Below, piece by piece: positions 1 to 5,348 of a DNA stretch of 5,348 nucleotides (position 1 is its first letter; the number at the start of each line of letters is the position of its first letter). The stretch spans positions 1-5,348 of the forward strand of contig JAGLSH010000052.1 in NCBI GenBank assembly GCA_023135855.1. The letters run 5' to 3'. The notes beneath the pieces were generated by a model, which was given only the letters and a program-made list of their open reading frames with translations, did no database searches and was not told where the DNA came from. The position numbers and the translations under genes are program-made. Origin of the DNA: Candidatus Omnitrophota bacterium (GTDB lineage Bacteria > Omnitrophota > Gorgyraeia > Duberdicusellales > 4484-171).

Positions 1-123
1 TCAGTTACCGGCGGACGCGGTAGCTATTCAATGAGTTTTTCTAACTATGATATTGTACCTAGTCGGGTTACCCAAGGAATTGCTGAGAAAGCAAAACAAG
101 CTAAAGAGGAGAAGCATGTATAA
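1..123 (+). CDS. Elongation factor G family protein, C-terminal end (partial)
   Basis: Frame 1 is open from the window edge to a TAA at 121-123, giving 40 residues. They match the end of EF-G domain V: the stretch TGGRGSYSMSFSNYDIVP corresponds to the family's conserved '(Q/G)GRGS(Y/F)xMxFxxYxxVP' block, followed by a short charged helix. EF-G is the cytoplasmic GTPase that moves tRNA and mRNA through the ribosome, and domain V contacts the ribosome near the L11 stalk base. The start and the GTPase domain lie outside the window. I therefore cannot tell canonical fusA from the EF-G-like paralogues (FusA2, tetracycline-protection types) that many bacteria carry, and the TGGRGS variant does not settle it. 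The stop codon shares one base with the next gene's ATG, and a GAGGAG at 106-111 inside this gene can serve as that gene's ribosome-binding site. Confidence 0.82.
   Translation, partial: SVTGGRGSYSMSFSNYDIVPSRVTQGIAEKAKQAKEEKHV
106..111 (+). promoter_or_regulatory. Ribosome-binding site for the YchF-like gene
   Basis: GAGGAG lies inside the last codons of the EF-G family gene, 11 bases before the ATG at 123. That spacing is slightly long but workable. It supports the ATG at 123 and translation coupled to the upstream gene. The ATG at 116 is out of frame and meets a stop after a few codons. Confidence 0.5.
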
Positions 124-812
124 TGAAAATATTTAATCTTGGTCTTGAAATTGATCCAGGCAAACATAAGTATAAACTTGAGTGGGCCGAAAAATTAATT
201 AAGAAATTTGAACCTCAAAAAGTATCTCTCTACTCAGTTGAATTTGTTGATAGTGAACCTGAAATTGCTGATGCAATTATGTTTGATCAAAGCAAAAAGT
301 TAGATTTGATTGTAATTGATTTAGAGAAAATAGAGAAAAGACTTCTTAAGGTTGAAGACGAAAGTGAGAAAGCCGCTCTCATCAACGCTCAAAATTTTTT
401 AGAAGAAGAGAAATTGCTTTGTGATGGTGATTTCACTTCTAGTGAAATAGAAACTTTTAAATTATTACAATTAGTTACTAGTAAACCTTGCTTAGAAGTA
501 AATGAAGTAGGGGACATTAATCAGTTAATAGAAAAACTTATTGGCAAAGCTGAGGTGCTTTTGTTTTTTACTGCCGGTAAAAAAGAAGTTCATGTTTGGA
601 ATGTGGATAAGGGAGAGAGTATACTAGAGGCTGCTGGTAAAATCCATAGTGATTTAAAGAGAGGGTTTATAAAAGCTGAGATTACTAATTGTAAAGATCT
701 AGATAGTTTTTTTAATATGGCTGAAGCTAGATCACGGGGGCTTGTAAAAATAGTTGATAGAGATTATATTGTTGAAGAAGGGGATATAGTTGATATAAGG
801 TTTAATGTGTAA
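123..812 (+). CDS. YchF-like TGS-domain protein lacking a functional GTPase domain
   Basis: This 229-residue protein resembles YchF/Ola1 but is about 130 residues shorter than the usual ~363. The C-terminal part (about 145-229) is a clear YchF-type TGS domain (DUF933): FFTAGKKEVHVWN (148-160), AAGKIHSDLKRGFIKAEI (170-187) and the terminal EEGDIVDIRFNV. Residues about 62-115 match the YchF helical hairpin (DLEKIEKRL). The N-terminal third keeps only scraps of the G domain: VEFVD (39-43) resembles the family's VEFVDIAG, but the DxxG glycine is gone. No GxxxxGK[ST] is present, only GLEIDPGKH at 7-15. The guanine-specificity motif near KPCLEVNEV (121-129) is also degraded. Canonical YchF is a cytoplasmic ATPase/GTPase associated with ribosomes. 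This copy should not hydrolyse nucleotide in the normal way, so its function is unknown. Its place after EF-G suggests a translation-related role (inference). The length, clean frame and intact C-terminus argue against a decaying pseudogene. Confidence 0.8.
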   Translation: MKIFNLGLEIDPGKHKYKLEWAEKLIKKFEPQKVSLYSVEFVDSEPEIADAIMFDQSKKLDLIVIDLEKIEKRLLKVEDESEKAALINAQNFLEEEKLLCDGDFTSSEIETFKLLQLVTSKPCLEVNEVGDINQLIEKLIGKAEVLLFFTAGKKEVHVWNVDKGESILEAAGKIHSDLKRGFIKAEITNCKDLDSFFNMAEARSRGLVKIVDRDYIVEEGDIVDIRFNV

Positions 813-814
813 TT

Positions 815-2329
815 ATGCTAAAGATTAGAAGAGTATTAATTAGTGTTTGGGATAAAAAAGGAATAGCTGACTTTGCTAGAAAATTAGTAGAGCTCGGAGC
901 TGAGATAATTTCAACAGGTAAGACGGCTACTCTCTTGCGTAGAGCTGGGGTGTCGGTTAAAGATGTTGCGTCTTTAACTTCTTTTCCTGAGATACTTTCA
1001 GGAAGAGTAAAGACTCTCCATCCTAAGGTCTTTGGAGGAATTTTAGCTAATAAAAAACATCCTTTACATATGGAGGAGATAAAAGGTTTAGATATAAGGC
1101 CAATTGACATGGTAGTGGTTAATCTCTATCCTTTTGCTGAAAAAGTAAAAGAGGGCTTGAGTGAGGATGAAATGATAGAGTATATAGACATTGGTGGACC
1201 GTCAATGATTAGGTCAGCAGCTAAAAACTTTAAGAATGTTGCTTGCATTAGTGATATTCGGCAATATAAATTAATTCTAGGTGAACTTCAGAAAAATAAA
1301 GGATTTGTATCTGATCAAACTTTGAAAAGTTTGGCTGAAGATGCTTTTTATGCTACCAAAGAATATGATAATGCTATTTGTAATTATTTTAAAGGTAAGG
1401 ATGTTTTTAGTTGGAATTTAGAAGAAGCTCATTCTTTGCGTTATGGTGAGAACCCTCATCAAAAAAGTGCTTTATATAAAGTAATTGATTTTAAGAATGT
1501 AAAATTTAAACAGTTTCAGGGTAAAACTTTATCTTATAATAATTTCTTAGATTTAGATACAGCTATGCAGCAGGTAAAAGAATTTAGTGAGCCTGCAGCT
1601 GTTATTGTTAAACATGCTTCTATTTGTGGAGTTGGAGCTGATAAAAAATTGGCTACAGCTTACAAAAAAGCATATCAAGCTGATAAAATTTCTAGCTTTG
1701 GTGGAATTATTGCTTTAAATAAAAAAGTAGATAAAGAGACTGCCAAAGGAATTTTAGCCAGTGAATTTAAAGAGTGTGTTATTGCTACTTCTTATTCTAA
1801 AGAAGCCTTAAAGATCTTCTCAACTAAGAAAAATTTTAGAGTTCTTGAAGCTGACTTCGCTCAAAAGTCTGAATATAAAGATGTAAAAACTACTGTGTTT
1901 GGTTATCTTGTCCAAAGTCGGAATTCTTTAACTTTAGATAAGAGTAATTTAAAAGTAGTAACTCGCAAGAAGCCTACTCAGCGTGAGCTTGAAGATTTAA
2001 TCTTTGCCTGGAAAGTTGTTAAGTGGGTAAAATCTAATGCCATTGTTATAGCTAAGAATAATTCTGTTTTAGGTATTGGAGGAGGCCAGCCTTCAAGGGT
2101 TGGATCAGTAAAGATAGCCTTGAGTAAAGTTGAAACTTCTCAGAGTTTAGCTGTGTTAGCTTCCGATGGATTTTTCCCTAAAGACGATTCAATAAAGGTT
2201 GCTTATAAGAGAGGAGTTAGAGCTATAATTCAACCCGGAGGCTCAATAAAGGATAAAGATATTATAGAAGCATGTGATAAATTAGGTATAAGTATGGTTT
2301 TTACAGGTATTCGCCACTTCCGCCATTAA
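815..2329 (+). CDS. purH: Bifunctional AICAR formyltransferase / IMP cyclohydrolase
   Basis: PurH performs the last two steps of de novo purine synthesis in the cytoplasm: it formylates AICAR with 10-formyl-tetrahydrofolate, then closes FAICAR to IMP. The 504 residues match the usual 505-530. The N-terminal MGS-like cyclohydrolase domain (about 1-140) shows SVWDKKGIADFARKL, ISTGKTATLLR, GRVKTLHPKVFGGIL (63-77), NLYPF (103-107) and YIDIGGPSMIRSAAKN (123-138). The transformylase domain follows, with LRYGENPHQ (208-216), GKTLSYNN, catalytic K266-H267, SSFGGIIA, KSNAIVIAK, IQPGGS and the family's terminal FTGIRHFRH. KHASICG replaces the common bacterial KHxNPCG, and GIGGGQPSRVGS replaces GIGAGQxSRVDS; both are conservative enough to leave the assignment firm. 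The ATG lies two bases after the previous stop, and the nearest upstream SD-like bases (AAGG, 796-799) are distant, so translation is probably coupled. A hairpin terminator follows. Confidence 0.97.
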   Translation: MLKIRRVLISVWDKKGIADFARKLVELGAEIISTGKTATLLRRAGVSVKDVASLTSFPEILSGRVKTLHPKVFGGILANKKHPLHMEEIKGLDIRPIDMVVVNLYPFAEKVKEGLSEDEMIEYIDIGGPSMIRSAAKNFKNVACISDIRQYKLILGELQKNKGFVSDQTLKSLAEDAFYATKEYDNAICNYFKGKDVFSWNLEEAHSLRYGENPHQKSALYKVIDFKNVKFKQFQGKTLSYNNFLDLDTAMQQVKEFSEPAAVIVKHASICGVGADKKLATAYKKAYQADKISSFGGIIALNKKVDKETAKGILASEFKECVIATSYSKEALKIFSTKKNFRVLEADFAQKSEYKDVKTTVFGYLVQSRNSLTLDKSNLKVVTRKKPTQRELEDLIFAWKVVKWVKSNAIVIAKNNSVLGIGGGQPSRVGSVKIALSKVETSQSLAVLASDGFFPKDDSIKVAYKRGVRAIIQPGGSIKDKDIIEACDKLGISMVFTGIRHFRH

Positions 2330-2350
2330 AGCTAAAATAAGCAGAAGAAT

Positions 2351-2384
2351 AATGAGTTAATCAGCATAGATTAATTCATTTTTT
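2351..2384 (+). terminator. Probable intrinsic terminator after purH
   Basis: The arms 2351-2362 and 2369-2380 pair over all 12 positions (one G-T wobble) around a 6-base loop, and four T's (2381-2384) continue from the TT that ends the 3' arm. The stem has few G-C pairs, so it is weak. Its position 21 bases past the purH stop and before folC fits the end of the EF-G/YchF-like/purH unit. The remaining intergenic DNA up to 2417 shows no convincing promoter for folC. Confidence 0.6.
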
Positions 2385-2417
2385 CACTCACTTGCATACC
2401 CACTCATAAGTTTGAAA

Positions 2418-3746
2418 ATGATTGATAAATACAGAAAAGCAAAAGACTATTTAGACTCTTTCCTGAATTATGAGTTAGTTTCTCATTTTCCTTATCAGCA
2501 TGTAATTAAACTAGAGAGAATGTATCTCTTGCTCCAGCATTTAAAAATTCCTTATCAGAATTTAAGAGTTATTCATATCGCTGGCACAAAGGGCAAAGGC
2601 TCTACTGCTCATTTTTTAGTTTCTTTGCTTGCTGCATCAGGCTTTAAGACTGGACTATTTACTTCACCGCATTTTTTTGATTTTAGAGAAAGAATTAAAA
2701 TAGTTAAAAATTCAAAGTCTAAAGTTCAAAGTAATTTAATTTCTAAAAGTGATTTTATTAAAATCGTTGAAAGGTTCCAAAGTGATCTAAAAAATCTAAA
2801 AATTTCTCAAGAATTAGGTCAAGTAACTTTTTTTGAAATTATTACAGCGGTTGCTTTTAAGTATTTTATTGAGGAAAGAGTAGATTTTGTTGTTTTGGAA
2901 ACCGGCCTAGGAGGTAGATTAGATTCTACTAATGTAGTCAATCCTTTGATTAGCATAATTACTCATATTGGTTATGATCATACAGATAAGTTGGGGAAGA
3001 AGTTATCTGAAATTGCAAATGAAAAAGCCGGAATTATAAAGAAAAATATACCTTTAGTATCTTCATCTCAGCGGACAGCTGCCTTAAGGGTGATTAAAAA
3101 TAAATCTCGGGCAGCAAATGCACCGCTTTTTCTCTTAAAAAGAGATTTTGAAATTAAAAATATAAGATTTAAACAAGAGTATACTCTTTTTAATTTTAAG
3201 TTTAATGATTTTATTTTAAGAGATTTAAAAATTAATCTTAAAGGGGAACACCCGGTTGAAAATGCATCTTTGGCTTTAGCCACTCTTTTTTTATTAGAGA
3301 GAAAAGGATTAATAAATAAGAAAATAGAGTATAGCCGGGGGCTTAGAGTGTTGGATCTCCCCGGGAGATTTGAAGTGGTTAGTAAATCACCTTTGATTGT
3401 TCTTGATATTGCGCATAATCTTTCTTCATTTACAGTTTTGGGAAACAGTTTAAAAAGGTATTTTCCGAGGCGAAAAATTATTTTAATATTTGCTTGCGCT
3501 CAGGATAAAGATGCTAAGAAAATGATTAAAAAAATAGATTACTCCTATCTTATTCTTACTGGCTTTAGCAGCCCTCGTTCTAGGAATCCGGAGGAAATTA
3601 GGAGAATAATTAAAGACAAAAATGTTTGTTTAACTAAAAATATAGCTGAAGCTTTAAGAGAAGCTAAGAACAAGTATCAAGATAAGGGAGTTATTGTTAT
3701 TAGTGGCTCTTTATTTTTGGTAAGTGAGGCTAAAAAGCTTCTGTAA
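2418..3746 (+). CDS. folC: Folylpolyglutamate synthase / dihydrofolate synthase (Mur ligase family)
   Basis: FolC adds glutamate to tetrahydrofolates using ATP, which keeps folates in the cell and improves their use as cofactors. Many bacterial forms also glutamylate dihydropteroate. Counted from the ATG (442 residues, normal length), it shows the Mur-ligase P-loop HIAGTKGKGST (53-63), TSPH (82-85), FFEI (138-141), LETGLGGRLDSTN (160-172), ITHIGYDHT (181-189), EKAGIIK (202-208) whose lysine is carbamylated in studied members, GEHPVENA (276-283), LPGRFE (314-319) and DIAHN (330-334). DIAHNL departs from the usual D(G/V)AHNP at the proline. The frame also opens at a TTG at 2412, two codons earlier. 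I prefer the ATG because neither start has a visible ribosome-binding site and ATG is the stronger codon. Synthase-only or bifunctional activity cannot be decided here. Folates made by this enzyme would feed PurH upstream. Confidence 0.95.
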   Translation: MIDKYRKAKDYLDSFLNYELVSHFPYQHVIKLERMYLLLQHLKIPYQNLRVIHIAGTKGKGSTAHFLVSLLAASGFKTGLFTSPHFFDFRERIKIVKNSKSKVQSNLISKSDFIKIVERFQSDLKNLKISQELGQVTFFEIITAVAFKYFIEERVDFVVLETGLGGRLDSTNVVNPLISIITHIGYDHTDKLGKKLSEIANEKAGIIKKNIPLVSSSQRTAALRVIKNKSRAANAPLFLLKRDFEIKNIRFKQEYTLFNFKFNDFILRDLKINLKGEHPVENASLALATLFLLERKGLINKKIEYSRGLRVLDLPGRFEVVSKSPLIVLDIAHNLSSFTVLGNSLKRYFPRRKIILIFACAQDKDAKKMIKKIDYSYLILTGFSSPRSRNPEEIRRIIKDKNVCLTKNIAEALREAKNKYQDKGVIVISGSLFLVSEAKKLL

Positions 3747-3795
3747 CCTGAAAATAGGAGATAAGTAAAAGAAACTGGATTTTTTAGTAATTACC

Positions 3796-3803
3796 TATAA
3801 AAT
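3796..3803 (+). promoter_or_regulatory. Possible -10 box of an mnmE promoter
   Basis: TATAAAAT closely matches the bacterial -10 consensus and lies in the 66-base gap after folC. A -35 at normal spacing (around 3773-3778) is poor. Transcription from here would start at about 3808-3813, at or just before the mnmE ATG at 3813. That would fit the absence of a Shine-Dalgarno sequence next to that ATG. Such boxes arise easily by chance in AT-rich DNA. Confidence 0.35.
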
Positions 3804-3812
3804 ACCCTTATT

Positions 3813-5243
3813 ATGCGTGAATTTAAATTAAAGGATTATAAATTAGGAGATACCATTGCTGCCATTGCTACCTTTCCCGGCAAATCAGCTTTAGGAATAA
3901 TTAAGGTTTCAGGGCCAGGAGCATTAGTAATTGGATCTAAACTTTTTAAGTTCCATAAAAAGAAAAATATTAAGTCAGTAAAAACTCACACTCTTCACTA
4001 TGGCTGGATTGTTGAGGGAAAAGAAAGTAAAAAACAGAGGACAAAGACTAAGGGTGAAAAGAGGAAAATGATAGATGAGGTTTTATTAAGTGTTATGCGT
4101 AAACCATCTACTTATACCAAGGAAGATATTATTGAAATTTCTTCGCATGGAGGAATAGCAGTAGTAAATAAGATTTTAGAGTTAGTATTAAAACAAGGGG
4201 CTCGACTAGCTTTGCCAGGTGAGTTTACTTATCGGGCTTTAGTCGGTGGGAGGATTGATCTTCTTCAAGCTGAGAGTATTCGAGGGATTGTTGATGCTAA
4301 AAGCGAAGACGTTCTTGCCTTAGCAACTTCTCAATTAAGAGGAGATGCAACTTTAAAAGTAAAGCGATTAAAAGAAGAGCTAAAAGAATTGTTTATCCAG
4401 AGTGAGAGTGCGATAAATTTTCCTGAGGATGAATTAGATATTTCTTCTTTAAAATTAAAAAAAAGAATTGATAGTTTAATTAATAAAGTCGGCAATCTTC
4501 TTGAGGGTAGTCGGGAAGCTGAGATTTTACGTGAAGGGCTTAAGTGTGTTATTTGTGGTAAGGCTAATGTGGGTAAGTCTACTCTTTTTAATTGTTTGCT
4601 TAAAGAAGAGAGAGTTATTGTTAGCAGATCCTCTGGTACTACTCGAGATGTTATTGAAGAGACTATAAATATAAAAGGAGTCTCTTTACGGATTTACGAT
4701 ACTGCTGGGATCCTTGAGCCCAAAGATTTAATTACTAAGAAAGCTCTAAAGAAGACTTTAAAGATTTTCTCAGAGTCTGACTTGGTTATTCTTGTTTTTG
4801 ATGGGTCAAGGCGTTTGAGTGAGAATGATTTGTTTCTTTTTGAGAAAGTAAAAAATAAAAATGTAATATTTATAATAAATAAGAGTGATCTCATCCAACG
4901 TCTGGATCAGGGAAAAATACCCAAAGATCAAGTGATAGTAAAAATGAGTGCTTTAGAGGGTAAGGGATTAGGCGACCTAGAAGAAGCAGTCTATAGAATG
5001 GTTTATAAGAAAGGAGTAGATCGCGAGAATATTGTTTTCCTAAGTCAGCATCAAAGACATATTTTACAGGAAGTAGGATCAAGTCTTAATCAGATAAGAG
5101 TATTTCTGGAGGAATCAAGACCGATAGATTTTATAAATATTGAGTTGAAAATATGTTTAGATAATATAGGAAGGCTTAGCGGTGAAGTTTTTTCAGAGGA
5201 GATTCTGGAAAGTATTTTTAGCAATTTTTGTATTGGTAAGTGA
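3813..5243 (+). CDS. mnmE: tRNA uridine-5-carboxymethylaminomethyl(34) synthesis GTPase MnmE
   Basis: MnmE works with MnmG to modify the wobble uridine (U34) of certain tRNAs, using GTP hydrolysis and a folate one-carbon unit. The 476 residues are close to the family's ~455. The N-terminal folate-binding domain has DTIAAIATFPGKSALGIIKVSG (13-34), YTKEDIIEISSHGG (101-114) and PGEFTYRA (135-142). The helical domain precedes FPEDELD (203-209). The inserted G domain has G1 GKANVGKS (249-256), G2 GTTRD (275-279), G3 DTAG (296-299), G4 NKSD (356-359) and G5 SAL (379-381). The C-terminus is the diagnostic FCIGK, whose cysteine is needed for modification. Unusual points are T308 and L301 where E. coli has catalytic E282 and R275, and a lysine/arginine-rich insertion at 70-85. 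A TAA at 3798 closes the frame upstream, so the ATG at 3813 is the first usable start. FCIGK followed directly by TGA shows TGA is a stop here. Confidence 0.96.
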   Translation: MREFKLKDYKLGDTIAAIATFPGKSALGIIKVSGPGALVIGSKLFKFHKKKNIKSVKTHTLHYGWIVEGKESKKQRTKTKGEKRKMIDEVLLSVMRKPSTYTKEDIIEISSHGGIAVVNKILELVLKQGARLALPGEFTYRALVGGRIDLLQAESIRGIVDAKSEDVLALATSQLRGDATLKVKRLKEELKELFIQSESAINFPEDELDISSLKLKKRIDSLINKVGNLLEGSREAEILREGLKCVICGKANVGKSTLFNCLLKEERVIVSRSSGTTRDVIEETINIKGVSLRIYDTAGILEPKDLITKKALKKTLKIFSESDLVILVFDGSRRLSENDLFLFEKVKNKNVIFIINKSDLIQRLDQGKIPKDQVIVKMSALEGKGLGDLEEAVYRMVYKKGVDRENIVFLSQHQRHILQEVGSSLNQIRVFLEESRPIDFINIELKICLDNIGRLSGEVFSEEILESIFSNFCIGK

Positions 5244-5292
5244 GACTCGACTTTTTTATGGGTTGTTTTAGGAGGTTTAAAAAGTCTTAGTC
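5244..5292. repeat. Imperfect inverted repeat downstream of mnmE
   Basis: GACTTTTT at 5249-5256 pairs with AAAAAGTC at 5279-5286 (8 base pairs). After a small internal loop, GACT 5244-5247 pairs with AGTC 5289-5292. The 22-base loop carries AGGAGG (5270-5275), a perfect Shine-Dalgarno-like string with no start codon at a suitable distance after it. There is no trailing T run, so it is not a standard plus-strand terminator. The repeat may be part of a larger repeat element. Confidence 0.5.
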
Positions 5293-5306
5293 GAACTTAG
5301 TTCGAA
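5286..5306. repeat. Tandem CTTAGTCGAA / CTTAGTTCGAA with embedded hairpin
   Basis: Two adjacent near-copies, CTTAGTCGAA (5286-5295) and CTTAGTTCGAA (5296-5306), differ by a single inserted T. Their junction also forms a perfect inverted repeat, TCGAAC (5291-5296), loop TTA, GTTCGA (5300-5305). TCGACT at 5247-5252 can pair instead with AGTCGA at 5289-5294, so alternative folds compete. Confidence 0.55.
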
Positions 5307-5311
5307 ACATC

Positions 5312-5340
5312 CTCAATAAAATTTCTTGAAATTTTATGAG
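5312..5340. repeat. Long AT-rich inverted repeat near the window end
   Basis: ATAAAATTTC (5316-5325) and GAAATTTTAT (5328-5337) are perfect 10-base inverted copies separated by TT. CTC (5312-5314) and GAG (5338-5340) extend the stem by three pairs if A5315 is bulged. The 3' side is not followed by a T run, so it is a poor intrinsic terminator in either direction. Perfect symmetry of this length is more than AT-rich background usually gives, and it suggests an extragenic palindromic repeat or a mobile-element end cut by the window edge. Confidence 0.6.
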
Positions 5341-5348
5341 TATTTAGA

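Noticed and set aside
119..124. Perfect TATAAT at the EF-G / YchF-like junction
   Set aside because: There is no -35-like hexamer at the right spacing, and a start from here would fall inside the YchF-like gene past its ATG. It arises from the overlapping stop and start codons.
802..1110. Open frame of 102 codons on the minus strand
   Set aside because: It lies entirely opposite purH in its best-conserved region, has no recognisable motif, and is a composition shadow.
3068..3283. Open frame of 71 codons on the minus strand
   Set aside because: It is antisense to folC, low-complexity Lys/Leu/Ser, with no family resemblance.
3787..3794. Palindrome GTAATTAC just before the -10-like box, possible operator
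   Set aside because: An 8-base AT-rich palindrome is frequent by chance and the symmetry does not extend further.
3845..3857. AGGAG followed after 5 bases by ATT as an alternative mnmE start
   Set aside because: ATT starts are very rare, and starting there would remove the Asp-Thr of the conserved DTIAAIAT block.
4694..5082. Two minus-strand open frames (4694-4894 and 4891-5082)
   Set aside because: Both are opposite the MnmE G and C-terminal domains and show no protein-family features.
5241..5243. TGA as a sense codon (recoded genetic code)
   Set aside because: The protein ends at the family's invariant FCIGK terminus exactly before this TGA, so it acts as a stop.
5258..5290. Ten-codon open frame MGCFRRFKKS after mnmE
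   Set aside because: It has no ribosome-binding site of its own, its AGGAGG is inside the frame, and a frame this short is expected by chance.

Overview
The window is a dense, AT-rich bacterial housekeeping segment (roughly one third G+C by eye) in which every gene reads on the plus strand. In order it holds the last 40 codons of an EF-G family translation factor, a shortened YchF-like protein with no recognisable GTP-binding P-loop, purH (last two steps of de novo IMP synthesis), folC (folylpolyglutamate/dihydrofolate synthase) and mnmE (tRNA wobble-uridine modification GTPase). About 105 bases of repeat-rich non-coding DNA follow. I see no RNA genes, CRISPR array, transposase or phage gene.

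Positions 1-2329 look like one transcription unit. The EF-G stop codon overlaps the YchF-like start by one base, the YchF-like stop is two bases from the purH start, and an AT-rich hairpin with a short T run (2351-2384) follows purH. folC stands after that hairpin. mnmE follows folC after 66 bases that contain a good -10-like box so close to the mnmE ATG that the message could be nearly leaderless. From 5244 to the window end, three inverted repeats and a tandem duplication are packed together, which looks like an extragenic repeat or the edge of a small mobile repeat.

The genes fit two themes. One is translation: EF-G, the ribosome-linked YchF family and MnmE. The other is one-carbon/purine metabolism: PurH uses 10-formyl-tetrahydrofolate, FolC makes the polyglutamylated folates that such enzymes prefer, and MnmE also uses a folate one-carbon unit. 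The window does not show co-regulation between the two units.

The organism uses TGA as a stop, because MnmE ends exactly at its family's conserved FCIGK terminus before TGA. This argues against the codes that reassign TGA. The gene content, AT-rich composition and divergent motifs suggest an uncultivated bacterial lineage. Omnitrophota-like is my low-confidence guess, not something the sequence proves.

The best leads are the YchF paralogue whose G domain is eroded while its helical and TGS domains remain, an MnmE whose catalytic switch II glutamate and arginine appear to be replaced, and the repeat cluster at the right end. No complete new system is evident in this window.
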